Below, piece after piece: positions 15,219 through 23,328 of a stretch of 32,063 bases of DNA. Position numbers and translations under genes: made by a program. The stretch covers positions 1-32,063 of the forward strand of contig CAISYZ010000094.1 of assembly GCA_903889895.1 (NCBI GenBank). The letters run 5' to 3'. The notes under the pieces were generated by a model. It made no database searches and had not been told where the DNA came from. It saw only the letters and a program-made list of their open reading frames with translations. The stretch's first letter is position 1; each line of letters opens with the position of its first letter. This DNA comes from an uncultured Verrucomicrobia subdivision 3 bacterium (GTDB taxonomy: Bacteria; Verrucomicrobiota; Verrucomicrobiia; Limisphaerales; UBA11358).

Positions 15219-16634
15219 TCAGGCTGCCGGTGGATTTTTGGCCCAGCCGAAAAGGTTCTTGGCCTTGATCAGCTCAAAAATTTGCGGTGGCACGAACTTG
15301 GCGATGGATTCGTCGCCAGCTTGGATTTTCGCAAGCAATTCGCCGGAGTAAACCTTCAGCATCTCGGCGTTGTAGCCGGTGATGTTCTCGATGAACTTGT
15401 TTTCCACGAGGTGCGCGTAGAGGTGGCGCTGGTGCGGCGCGACCTCCATGTTCTCAACCGTGGAGAGCTTGCCGGTCTTTTTGTCCAGTGACGGATAGAC
15501 GTAGAGCTTCGCGCCGTTTTTGAAAAGCTGGCCGAGCGATTCCATCAGGCCGCCGGGCAGGTCGGTGTAAAACTTTTCGTCGAACACGTCGCGCAACCGC
15601 ACAAGGCCGATAGGCAGGCCGATGGGCTTTTGTGTGTGGCGCGACAGATACGTCACGAGCCGGTGGTAACGGAGAAAATTGGAAATCAGCACCGGCTTGC
15701 CCAGTGCGCCGAGCGTGTCCACGCGGTCGAGGAAGTCGCGGTGGTCAATCGCGTCGCCGACCTGCAACTGGCGCAGCGTCATCTCGAACATCGTCACCGG
15801 CGGCTCGCCTTGCAGCGCGGGCTCCTGCACAAACATTTCCTGCGCGCGCTCCAACATGTCGAGCATCGGATTCGTGAGCGGACGGAAACTGCCGCGCTCA
15901 ATCAGCACCGGCTTTTTGTAAAGCAGCTCGCTGGGGATGACGCTCTCGCCGGCGGCGGTGAACATCGCCGCCTCGGTCAGCCATTGCTGGACGAGCTGCA
16001 ACGCCATCAGCCGGTTGTCCACACCCGCGAAGGCCGGGCCGGAAAACTTGATCATGTCCACCTCGATGCGCTGCCACGACAGCGAATCGAGCAACGAACC
16101 GATGAGCCGCTCGGGTTCGACGTGCTGGTAAAACGCGCCGTGAATCAAATTAACGCCAAGCGTGCCGATGGCCTCCTGCTGCCGCGCCGTTTCCCAATCG
16201 AGCATCCGCGCGTGGATGATGATGGTGGACGGTTCGCTGCGCGGGAGGTTTTGGAACTTGATGCCGAGCCAGCCGTTGCCGCCTTCCTCGCCGGCTTTGG
16301 AAATGTGTTTGGTCGTGACGGTGTTGGCAAAGGCGAAAAATGTGCGGCGGTCGCCAATGCTTTTGTCGAGCCGCTGGAGCAGCAAATCGAATTCGCGGTC
16401 CAACATGGACTGCAGGCGCTTGCGGCTGACGTAACGGTCGCTCGCGCCGTAAATCGCGTCGCTCACGGCCATGTCGTAGGCGGAGATGGTTTTGGCAACA
16501 GTGCCGGACGCCTTGCCAACGTGGAAAAACCAGCGCGCAACGTCCTGCCCGGCGCCAATTTCGGCAAAGGTGCCGTAGCGTTTGGCGTCGAGATTGATTT
16601 GGAGGGCCTTCTGGCCGGTGCCAAGTTTTTCCAT
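15219..16634 (-). CDS. Conserved cytosolic protein of unknown function
   Basis: A 471-residue soluble protein without signal peptide or membrane segments. I recognise the family (N-terminus like GQKALQINLDAKRYGTFAEI, then GASDRYVSRKRL) from cyanobacterial and other bacterial proteins. Some carry inherited labels such as TonB-dependent receptor or nucleotide adenylyltransferase; neither fits, since there is no export signal or barrel and no HxGH nucleotidyltransferase motif. The start ATG 16634 is supported by AAGGAA 6 bases upstream, one of the few Shine-Dalgarno-like sites here. It is divergent from DAHP synthase, with a 98-base shared control region. Function unknown. Confidence 0.85.
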   Translation of the reverse strand: MEKLGTGQKALQINLDAKRYGTFAEIGAGQDVARWFFHVGKASGTVAKTISAYDMAVSDAIYGASDRYVSRKRLQSMLDREFDLLLQRLDKSIGDRRTFFAFANTVTTKHISKAGEEGGNGWLGIKFQNLPRSEPSTIIIHARMLDWETARQQEAIGTLGVNLIHGAFYQHVEPERLIGSLLDSLSWQRIEVDMIKFSGPAFAGVDNRLMALQLVQQWLTEAAMFTAAGESVIPSELLYKKPVLIERGSFRPLTNPMLDMLERAQEMFVQEPALQGEPPVTMFEMTLRQLQVGDAIDHRDFLDRVDTLGALGKPVLISNFLRYHRLVTYLSRHTQKPIGLPIGLVRLRDVFDEKFYTDLPGGLMESLGQLFKNGAKLYVYPSLDKKTGKLSTVENMEVAPHQRHLYAHLVENKFIENITGYNAEMLKVYSGELLAKIQAGDESIAKFVPPQIFELIKAKNLFGWAKNPPAA

Positions 16635-16653
16635 GCGTAATTCCTTGCAGTTG

Positions 16654-16682
16654 ACGATACACAAAATCCGACACGAGTCCAA
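16654..16682 (-). promoter_or_regulatory. Candidate promoter of the conserved unknown gene
   Basis: On the minus strand, TTGGAC (16677-16682) and TATCGT (16654-16659) are 17 bases apart. Unlike most promoters here it would leave a leader of about 13-19 bases that includes the AAGGAA site. Confidence 0.4.
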
Positions 16683-16716
16683 CAAGATGCTTTGCCCTTT
16701 TCGGGCGCGATTCCTG

Positions 16717-16725
16717 TGCTACAAT
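16717..16725 (+). promoter_or_regulatory. Extended -10 promoter of DAHP synthase
   Basis: TGCTACAAT is an exact extended -10 (TGn plus TACAAT). No good -35 lies 17 bases upstream, as is common for extended -10 promoters. Seven bases separate it from ATG 16733. Confidence 0.6.
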
Positions 16726-16732
16726 TTTCTTC

Positions 16733-17776
16733 ATGTATCGCACGCAGGATTTACATGTTAAGGAAATTGTGCCGCTGCTCTCGCCGCGCGCACTGAAAGC
16801 GCTCTCGCCCACACCGGAAAGCGTGAACGACTTCGTGGCGCAGTCGCGCGAACGCGTCATCCGCATCCTCAACCGCGAGGATTCGCGCCTGCTCGTGGTC
16901 ATCGGGCCGTGCTCGATTCATGACGAAAAATCCGCGCTGGAATACGCCACACGCCTCGCGCAGCTGCAAAAGGAACTGGCGGACAAAATGGAAATCGTGA
17001 TGCGCGTTTATTTTGAGAAGCCGCGCACGACGATTGGTTGGAAAGGTCTGGTCAACGACCCGCACCTCGACGGCTCGCAGGACATCGAAACCGGTTTGAA
17101 AATCGCGCGCAAGCTGCTGCTGCAAATCAACGGAATGGGCCTGCCGGCGGCGACGGAATTTCTCGACCCGATTGTGCCACAATACATTGCCGACCTCATC
17201 ACCTGGGCGGCCATCGGCGCGCGCACCACGGAATCGCAAACGCATCGCGAGATGGCGAGCGGTTTGTCCATGCCGGTCGGCTTGAAGAACGCGACGGACG
17301 GCAGTTTGCAGGTAGCGATTGACGCGATGGGCGCGACGCGGCACGCGCATAGTTTTCTCGGCTTGAACGAGGACGGCGTGACGAGCATCGTCCGCACGAA
17401 TGGCAATCCCAACGCGCACGTCGTGCTGCGCGGCGGTCGCGCGATGACGAATTATGACGCGGCGAGCATCGCGGCGGCGGAGCAAAAGCTGGCCGCCGAA
17501 AAATTGCCGCCGGTGCTGATGGTGGATTGCAGCCACGCGAATTCAGAAAAGAAATTTGCGAAGCAGGAAGATGTTTGGCACAGCGTCATCGAACAACGCG
17601 TGGCCGGCACGAAATCGCTCATCGGCCTGATGGTAGAAAGCCACATCAACGAAGGCAACCAGCCGATTCCGAAGAATATTTCCGAGCTGCGCTACGGCGT
17701 GAGTATCACGGATTCTTGCATCGGTTGGGAAGCCACCGAGCGGATGCTGCGCTGGGGCCACGCCAAACTGGCGTAA
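16733..17776 (+). CDS. 3-deoxy-7-phosphoheptulonate (DAHP) synthase, class I AroFGH type
   Basis: It condenses phosphoenolpyruvate and erythrose 4-phosphate, the first step of the shikimate pathway. The 347-residue length matches E. coli AroG (350), and the start aligns well. Motifs: VVIGPCSIHD, EKPRTTIGWKGLVNDP, GARTTESQTHR, GLKNATDGS, HVVLRGG and VDCSHANS, which include the metal and substrate ligands of the class I enzyme. Which amino acid inhibits it cannot be told by eye, so I give no isozyme letter. There is no Shine-Dalgarno site, and the predicted transcript starts at the ATG. It stands alone between divergent and convergent neighbours. Confidence 0.96.
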   Translation: MYRTQDLHVKEIVPLLSPRALKALSPTPESVNDFVAQSRERVIRILNREDSRLLVVIGPCSIHDEKSALEYATRLAQLQKELADKMEIVMRVYFEKPRTTIGWKGLVNDPHLDGSQDIETGLKIARKLLLQINGMGLPAATEFLDPIVPQYIADLITWAAIGARTTESQTHREMASGLSMPVGLKNATDGSLQVAIDAMGATRHAHSFLGLNEDGVTSIVRTNGNPNAHVVLRGGRAMTNYDAASIAAAEQKLAAEKLPPVLMVDCSHANSEKKFAKQEDVWHSVIEQRVAGTKSLIGLMVESHINEGNQPIPKNISELRYGVSITDSCIGWEATERMLRWGHAKLA

Positions 17777-17802
17777 AGCGGCGCGCGGTCAACGCGCCCG
17801 CT
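17777..17802. terminator. GC-rich hairpin between convergent genes, possible terminator
   Basis: AGCGG plus GCGCG (with one bulged C) pairs with CGCGC plus CCGCT around loop GTCAA. It lies right after the DAHP synthase stop and 7 bases before the end of the SGNH-like gene. Neither strand has a U tract, so termination is uncertain. Confidence 0.35.
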
Positions 17803-17809
17803 CACTTCA

Positions 17810-18991
17810 TCACGGCCAGTTCCAAGCGTAAGGAAAGCGCAGGCGGTAGAACTGGGAATTGTAATAGACGGGCGTCACGGTCACAACATTCGTGGAAGGC
17901 ACGCCCGGGTAAATCGAGCCGTTGCCGCCATATCCGCCCGGATAAAATGGAAGCTGCGGCGCCACTACATAAATGGATTGCGTGGGGGCTAGGCTGTTGA
18001 AATTGGTAACGGAGGACCAGCCGCCAAGCGCCAGATTGGTGCAGCCATCCAAGAATCCGTTCAGGCCCACCGGCACATTGACCAAATCCAACCGATTGCT
18101 GCCATTGACCTGCGAAAGGCCGGCCACCTGCACCGGCGAGATGAGTTGCTGCACCGTATCGGCGAGGACTTCGTGCATCTTGGCCGTGGGGTCGGTGGAA
18201 TCCCAAAAAATGAAGTTGGCACCGAGGCCGTTGTTGGTGGTCTCTGTGCTGTTATAATAGGTTTGGGCATCAATGGGCTGCCCCGAGGAAGTCGCGTTGG
18301 TCAGGCCATAATAAGCGGCGTTGGTAATCACATTGTCGAGCAGAGCAAAGACGTTCGGAACATAAATGGTCAGACCGGGGCAGGCTGTTTGGGCCCGACT
18401 AACGGTGGCGAGCAGGTTCGTGTTAAAATAATTGACCCGGGCGCGCACGAAGTTTTTCACGGTTGTAGAAATCGTCTGGTTAAAGGCCGGAATTTCGGTT
18501 ATGTCCACGGTGTTTGGCAGAATCAAAGTGCGGACGCCCTTGGCGTAAAGGTTGGTAATGATGTTGTAATGATTATTTAGCGAAGAAGTGATTGCGTTAT
18601 TCCAAGCGCTGTAGGGAAGAGGGCTAAAATTATCAAGATTATTATTATACATGAAGTCAACAAAATCAGAATCACCAGCCCAAACGACAAACAAATCTTT
18701 GGCAACATCTCCAGGTGCCGTAAAATGAGTCACGTTGGTAGCCATGGGACCACTGTCATGGCTGTAGTAAGACCAGTTGTTACTAATGCCAATCCCTTGG
18801 CGTTGGGCCAAGACTTCCACCCAAACTCGACCGTTAGAATAGCGCTTGCCGTAATATTGTTTTCCCGGAAAGGCATTGTTGGTCGTGGTGCACATGCCGT
18901 CGCCGAAAACATAGAGAGAGTTAAAGGCCGAAGCGGTCGAGCAAATGACCGAGGCAACCAATAAAATCATCCAAAAACAGGACTTTTTCAT
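17810..18991 (-). CDS. Exported SGNH/GDSL-hydrolase-like protein with replaced catalytic residues
   Basis: A 393-residue exported protein (signal MKKSCFWMILLVASVICSTA) with the layout of GDSL esterases. The conserved blocks are recognisable but altered. Block I reads YVFGDGMC with Gly32 where the Ser nucleophile belongs; block III reads WAGDSDF with Ser108 for Asn; block V reads FWDSTDPTAKMH with Asp267 where the catalytic His of DxxHPT belongs. The C-terminal 100 residues form a Tyr/Asn-rich beta domain ending QFYRLRFPYAWNWP, a type often appended to secreted proteins in this phylum. The start ATG 18991 fits the signal peptide. Its codons are more AT-rich than its neighbours. Hydrolase activity is doubtful; binding is possible. 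Confidence 0.8.
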   Translation of the reverse strand: MKKSCFWMILLVASVICSTASAFNSLYVFGDGMCTTTNNAFPGKQYYGKRYSNGRVWVEVLAQRQGIGISNNWSYYSHDSGPMATNVTHFTAPGDVAKDLFVVWAGDSDFVDFMYNNNLDNFSPLPYSAWNNAITSSLNNHYNIITNLYAKGVRTLILPNTVDITEIPAFNQTISTTVKNFVRARVNYFNTNLLATVSRAQTACPGLTIYVPNVFALLDNVITNAAYYGLTNATSSGQPIDAQTYYNSTETTNNGLGANFIFWDSTDPTAKMHEVLADTVQQLISPVQVAGLSQVNGSNRLDLVNVPVGLNGFLDGCTNLALGGWSSVTNFNSLAPTQSIYVVAPQLPFYPGGYGGNGSIYPGVPSTNVVTVTPVYYNSQFYRLRFPYAWNWP

Positions 18992-18998
18992 GCAGCTT

Positions 18999-19026
18999 AA
19001 TCTATCGGGTCGCCCATTGGTGTAAA
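18999..19026 (-). promoter_or_regulatory. Promoter of the SGNH-like gene
   Basis: On the minus strand, TTTACA (19021-19026) and TAGATT (18999-19004) are 16 bases apart. Seven bases separate the -10 from ATG 18991, predicting a leaderless transcript. Confidence 0.5.
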
Positions 19027-19137
19027 GGTAAAAAACGGCTCCTACTATTTGCTGGCCGACTGGGCAGCGACCGATAAGCTGGTGCCGCAAATGCAACTCG
19101 CAGCCGACCGATGAATTGTCCGTGACTGGTGAAAAAT

Positions 19138-20409
19138 ATGAACTGCCGCGTTTATCATATAGTGGTGCTGGCCTTGGTGGGCCTGGCCGCCGGGAACGCT
19201 TGGGCTTCCGGCTTCCAGTTGGCGGATCAGGACGCCGCCGCCACCGCTCGCGGCGAAGCGTTCGTGGCCACCGCCGACAATGCCTCGGCAATCTATTACA
19301 ACCCGGCAGGCATCACGCAGCTTTCCAGCAATAATGTTCGCTCGGGGATTTACGGCATCTACCTCAAACCCACCTTTCGCCCGCCCGTCGACCAGGCGAA
19401 CAGCGGCCAAACTTATCAAATCAGCAAAAACTTTGCAGCCGTGCCGCAGTTCTTCGCCACGCACACGTTGAAAAGTCTGCCGTTGAGCTTTGGGGTCGGG
19501 GTTTATGCACCCTATGGCGGCAGCATCACGTGGCCGGACGATACCGGCTTCCGCGCAGTCGCCACCAAAGGCTCGCTCACCTACCTGCGCGTCAATCCGG
19601 TGGTGGCGTATCAGGTGCTGCCCTCGCTTTCGATTGGTGCCGGCGTGATGGTGGACTACGCGCACATTGATTTGGAGCAGGGGTTGCGTTCCATCGCCAC
19701 ACCAGTCAATTTCTTTCAATTTTCCGGTCAAGGTTTTAGCGTCGGATATAATGCTGGTATTCGCTGGCAACCGTTGGAACAACTTTCATTCGGTGCAACT
19801 TTTCGCAGCTCAAACCCTATCTATTTTGGAGGCCAGACCGACTTTGAGCGAATTCCAATTATTCCCGCCGGCGGACGCAACGCTCACATGAATCTGACTT
19901 TTCCGCTGACCGCAGCGGTGGGTGTTTCCTATCGCCCGACCCCAAAATGGAATTTGGAATTGGATGCGGACTACACGGACTGGAACAGTTTCAATAAAAC
20001 CAGCATCCAGCAGCAAACGCCGGTGCCTCATCCCTTCGATCCAACCGGCAAAGTTCCGGTGACGCTCGACTGGCAGGGCAGTTGGATGTATGAATTCGGC
20101 GTGACGCGCTACTTCGACAACGGCTGGCGGGTCAGCGCCGGCTACGTCTTCAGCCAGAATTCCGTGCCGAACGCCTATTACACGCCGCTGGCAGCGGATC
20201 TGGACCGGCATTTTTTCAGCGTGGGCACCGGCTATCAGGGCGGCCGCTACAGTCTGGACGTGGCCTACCAAGTGGGCTACGGCCCGCCGCACACCGTCAC
20301 CGGCAGCGCGCCGTCATCCACGCCCGCCCAATATGCCGGCCAGACGGCCAACGGCACCTATGCCTTCTTCAGCCAGGCCGTCCTGCTGACGGTCGGCCTG
20401 CGGTTTTAA
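19138..20409 (+). CDS. FadL/OmpP1/TodX family outer-membrane lipid channel
   Basis: FadL proteins are 14-strand barrels that pass long-chain fatty acids and other hydrophobic molecules through the outer membrane. ATG 19138 gives a signal peptide ending AGNAWA, after which SGFQLADQDAAATARGEAF and NASAIYYNPAG give the family N-terminal hatch signature. The chain ends LLTVGLRF with a terminal Phe for BAM recognition. GTG 19129 is an alternative start. TTGCTG (19049) and GATAAG (19073) with an 18-base spacer are a weak promoter candidate. The methyltransferase gene starts 31 bases after the stop, so co-transcription is likely. I infer it handles the lipid signal made by that enzyme. Confidence 0.92.
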   Translation: MNCRVYHIVVLALVGLAAGNAWASGFQLADQDAAATARGEAFVATADNASAIYYNPAGITQLSSNNVRSGIYGIYLKPTFRPPVDQANSGQTYQISKNFAAVPQFFATHTLKSLPLSFGVGVYAPYGGSITWPDDTGFRAVATKGSLTYLRVNPVVAYQVLPSLSIGAGVMVDYAHIDLEQGLRSIATPVNFFQFSGQGFSVGYNAGIRWQPLEQLSFGATFRSSNPIYFGGQTDFERIPIIPAGGRNAHMNLTFPLTAAVGVSYRPTPKWNLELDADYTDWNSFNKTSIQQQTPVPHPFDPTGKVPVTLDWQGSWMYEFGVTRYFDNGWRVSAGYVFSQNSVPNAYYTPLAADLDRHFFSVGTGYQGGRYSLDVAYQVGYGPPHTVTGSAPSSTPAQYAGQTANGTYAFFSQAVLLTVGLRF

Positions 20410-20440
20410 GCGTAACAATCGCGTTGTTTTGGCGGGCTGG

Positions 20441-21961
20441 ATGTTCCATGCTCACCGCGAGATGATTCCGGTTGTTCCAACCAGCAGCCACACCCACAGC
20501 CTCGGCGCGCAGGGAATTTCCAGCCCGCCGACCAAAAAGCGTTCGCTGCCGGCAAATCCGGCCACGGCGGACGACTTGGTTTTTTTTCAAACGGCGGACG
20601 GCCTGACCGTGGAAGGAACTCCGGTTCAGTTCAGCCGGCACAGCGTCGTCTGGGAACTCTACAATCCCGGCCTCGCCCCCCGGCTTTCAGAGACGCTCGA
20701 CCCGTTCAAAATCGTTTTCCAAGGCCGCACAATTTATGCCGGCCGCGCGGTCGTCAACAACCTCGTGGACGCGGGAGCCAAGACCGTGTGCGACGCGACG
20801 CTGGATGAGGCGAACTGGGCGGGGCTCGATTTTTCCGCGCCGTTGGCGGATGGGCAGTTGGCACAAGCCTACAGGGATTTTCTTGGCGAGTGGCAGAAAT
20901 TTTACCAGGTATCCCCGGCGTTCAAACTCATCATCACCGACCTGCAAAAATTTCTCGCCGACCTGCGGCTCTGGCTGGAGCAGGCAGAACTGGGCCTGCG
21001 CGACGTGCCCGCGAACAACCGGCCCGGTCTGGAACAAAAAATCGCCGGCGAACTCGGCCCGATCATCCTGCCGCAGCTCACGCAATTTTTTGAAAAATTT
21101 GAAGACTGCCTGCGCGCCGGCCCGCCGGCATTGCTGCCGGTGCACCAAGCCTTCGCCCGCCGCCAGTTGCACCCGCTGCTGCTGTGTTCGCCGTTTCTTT
21201 ACCGCTGTTTCGCCAAGCCGCTGGGCTACGCCGGAGATTACGAAATGGTGAACATGATGCTGCGCAACCCAATGGAAGGGGCGTCGCTATATGCCAAAAT
21301 CATTAACCTCTGGTTCGTCCGGCAGCCGCCCGCCGAGGCACACCGCAACCGCATCCGGTGGTTGGTGCGGCAGTTGCAGGATGCCGCCACACGCGCGGCA
21401 GCGCAGAACCGGCCCGCGAGGATTTTGAGCGTGGGCTGTGGCCCGGCACACGAGGTGCGTCAGTTTTTACAGGAAAGCCACCTCGCCGACCGCACACATT
21501 TTACGCTGCTGGATTTCAGCGAGGAGACGCTGGCACATTGCCAGGTGGAGGCGGAGGCGGCGCGGTCAAAATTCAACCGGCTCACGCAGTTCAAGTTTGT
21601 AAAAAAATCCGTGCAGCAGATTGTCCGCGAATCCGCCCGCAGCGGCGAAGCTGCCGCCGGAAAATATGATTTGGTTTATTGCGCCGGGCTGTTCGATTAT
21701 TTAAACGACGCCCTGTGCCAGAATTTGACGGATATTTTTTACAGCTGGCTGACGCCCGGCGGAACACTGTTGACCACCAACGTGGACGACAGCAACCCAC
21801 GCCGACTCACGATGGAGCACATCATGGCGTGGCATCTGGTCTACCGGCGCGGCGCAGATATGCTGGCATTAAAACCGGCGGCGGCCCCCAAAGATTTGTG
21901 TTCCGTCAAAGCGGATGCCACCAGCGTGAACCTGTATTTTGAAGCGCATAAACCGGAATGA
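20441..21961 (+). CDS. PhcB-type SAM-dependent methyltransferase with N-terminal PilZ-like domain
   Basis: Family members are annotated as extracellular-factor (3-hydroxypalmitate methyl ester) synthesis proteins after Ralstonia PhcB, which methylates a 3-hydroxy fatty acid to make a quorum signal. Residues about 40-135 form a beta-rich PilZ-like domain (PVQFSRHSVVWELYNPG, GRTIYAGRAVVNNLV) lacking a clear c-di-GMP motif. Residues 135-300 are helical and include the family signature LLCSPFLYRCFAKPLGYAG. Residues about 315-500 are the methyltransferase: ILSVGCGPAHE (motif I), FTLLDFSEE and DLVYCAGLFDYL. Starts at 20441 or 20462 are both possible. The stop overlaps the kinase ATG (ATGA). The signal identity is inferred from the family. 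Confidence 0.85.
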   Translation: MFHAHREMIPVVPTSSHTHSLGAQGISSPPTKKRSLPANPATADDLVFFQTADGLTVEGTPVQFSRHSVVWELYNPGLAPRLSETLDPFKIVFQGRTIYAGRAVVNNLVDAGAKTVCDATLDEANWAGLDFSAPLADGQLAQAYRDFLGEWQKFYQVSPAFKLIITDLQKFLADLRLWLEQAELGLRDVPANNRPGLEQKIAGELGPIILPQLTQFFEKFEDCLRAGPPALLPVHQAFARRQLHPLLLCSPFLYRCFAKPLGYAGDYEMVNMMLRNPMEGASLYAKIINLWFVRQPPAEAHRNRIRWLVRQLQDAATRAAAQNRPARILSVGCGPAHEVRQFLQESHLADRTHFTLLDFSEETLAHCQVEAEAARSKFNRLTQFKFVKKSVQQIVRESARSGEAAAGKYDLVYCAGLFDYLNDALCQNLTDIFYSWLTPGGTLLTTNVDDSNPRRLTMEHIMAWHLVYRRGADMLALKPAAAPKDLCSVKADATSVNLYFEAHKPE

Positions 21962-23325
21962 ATAAGTTTTATTCCAACACCGATCCGGCCATCGTCACGG
22001 CATTCCAAGCTTACGAAGCGCAGCAGCGCATCAGTAACACCAAGGTCGGCTGCGCGTTGGTGGTGACGTTGATGCCGCTCGGCAGCACTGCGGATTATTT
22101 TATTTACCACGACATGCTGGTGCCATTCTTTTGGCTGCGGCTGTTGTGCTCGGCCATCGCCGGCGCCATTTGGGCGTTTCTCTACACCGAAAAAGGCCGG
22201 CGGATGAGCCGATGGCTTGGCGTCGTGGTGCCGCTGCTGCCGGTGGCGTTTCTTGCGGGGATGATTGCTGTCACGGACGGGTTCGCCTCGACTTATTATG
22301 CCGCGCTAAACCTCGTCCTGCTCGCGGTCGGCGCAGTGCTGCACTGGACTTTGGCCGAAAGCATCGTGGCCGTGGTGCTGGTGCTGATGATGTATATCGG
22401 CGTGGGCATCGGGCACGGAAATTTTCCGCCGGTGTCGGTGATGTTCAACAATTTTTATTTTATCGCGCTGATGGACATCATCGTCGTGGTGGGCACTTAT
22501 TTTCAAAGCCGCCAGCGTTTCCGGGAATTTGTTTTGCGCCACGAACTCGACATCAACCGCAAAGCACTCGAAGCCAGCCTCATTCAACTCAAGGAAAACG
22601 AGGCGCAGCTCGTGCAGTCCGAGAAGCTCGCGTCACTCGGCCGCATGAGCGCGGGCATGATTCACGAAATTAACAACCCACTCAACTACGCCAAGGCTGG
22701 GCTAGAAATGTTGCGCGACAAGGAAAAGCATCTCGCGACGGCGCAGCAAGCGGATTACCTCGACATCCTGAAGGACGTCGAGGACGGCGTAAACCGCGTG
22801 AAAACCATCGTGTCGGATTTGCGGATGTTCACGCACCCGGACACGGAGATGCGCGACGCCGTGACTGTGAAGGAAGTGCTCGTCGCCGCCCACCGATTTT
22901 TGAACAATGAGTGCGCGGGGAAAGTGGAGTTTGAAGAAGATTATCCGGCGGACCAAATTATCTGGGGCAACAAGAACAAGCTCATTCACGTCTTCACCAA
23001 CCTGCTGCAAAATTCACTGGACGCGCTGAAAAATAAAACCTTCACCGACGAGAAGCCCGTCATCCGCATCACGGGCCGCACCGAAAACGGCGCCAGTTTT
23101 ATTTCTGTCCGCGACAATGGTCCCGGCATCGCTGCTGAGCATCTGGACAAGATTTACGACCCATTTTTCACTACCAAGGATGTGGGCGAAGGCATGGGGC
23201 TCGGCCTGAGCATCGTTTACCGCATCGTGCGCGAGGCGAAGGGGAAAATTTTGGTCAAAACCGAACCGGAGAAATTCTGCGAGTTCACTCTGGAATTTCC
23301 CACCGGCGAAACCATCGAGGCTTGA
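21958..23325 (+). CDS. Membrane sensor histidine kinase, PhcS-like position and layout
   Basis: A 455-residue kinase. Residues about 25-200 contain six hydrophobic helices with almost no periplasmic domain, the layout of kinases that sense small lipophilic signals in the membrane. A short coiled stretch leads to the His box RMSAGMIHEINNPLN (His236). The ATPase domain is complete: N box HVFTNLLQNSLDAL, G1 DNGPGIA, F box FFTTK, G2 GEGMGLGLSI. It should autophosphorylate and pass phosphate to the next gene's receiver. It overlaps the methyltransferase by 4 bases and ends 3 bases before the regulator, so all three are one translational unit. Confidence 0.9.
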   Translation: MNKFYSNTDPAIVTAFQAYEAQQRISNTKVGCALVVTLMPLGSTADYFIYHDMLVPFFWLRLLCSAIAGAIWAFLYTEKGRRMSRWLGVVVPLLPVAFLAGMIAVTDGFASTYYAALNLVLLAVGAVLHWTLAESIVAVVLVLMMYIGVGIGHGNFPPVSVMFNNFYFIALMDIIVVVGTYFQSRQRFREFVLRHELDINRKALEASLIQLKENEAQLVQSEKLASLGRMSAGMIHEINNPLNYAKAGLEMLRDKEKHLATAQQADYLDILKDVEDGVNRVKTIVSDLRMFTHPDTEMRDAVTVKEVLVAAHRFLNNECAGKVEFEEDYPADQIIWGNKNKLIHVFTNLLQNSLDALKNKTFTDEKPVIRITGRTENGASFISVRDNGPGIAAEHLDKIYDPFFTTKDVGEGMGLGLSIVYRIVREAKGKILVKTEPEKFCEFTLEFPTGETIEA

Positions 23326-23328
23326 ATC

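Noticed and set aside
15630..16640. Long open frame on the plus strand opposite the conserved 471-residue gene
   Set aside because: It is Arg/His/Gln-rich and shows no family pattern, as expected of the antisense of a GC-rich gene.
19001..19114. Open frame of 37 codons (GVKVKNGSYYLLADWAATD...) before the FadL gene that looks like a gene tail
   Set aside because: It has no start, overlaps the SGNH-like gene's promoter, and is too short to separate from chance; I know no matching protein.
18992..19291. Upstream extension of the SGNH-like gene by 100 codons
   Set aside because: The extension is Arg/Pro-rich, antisense to the FadL signal region, and would bury a perfect signal peptide at ATG 18991.
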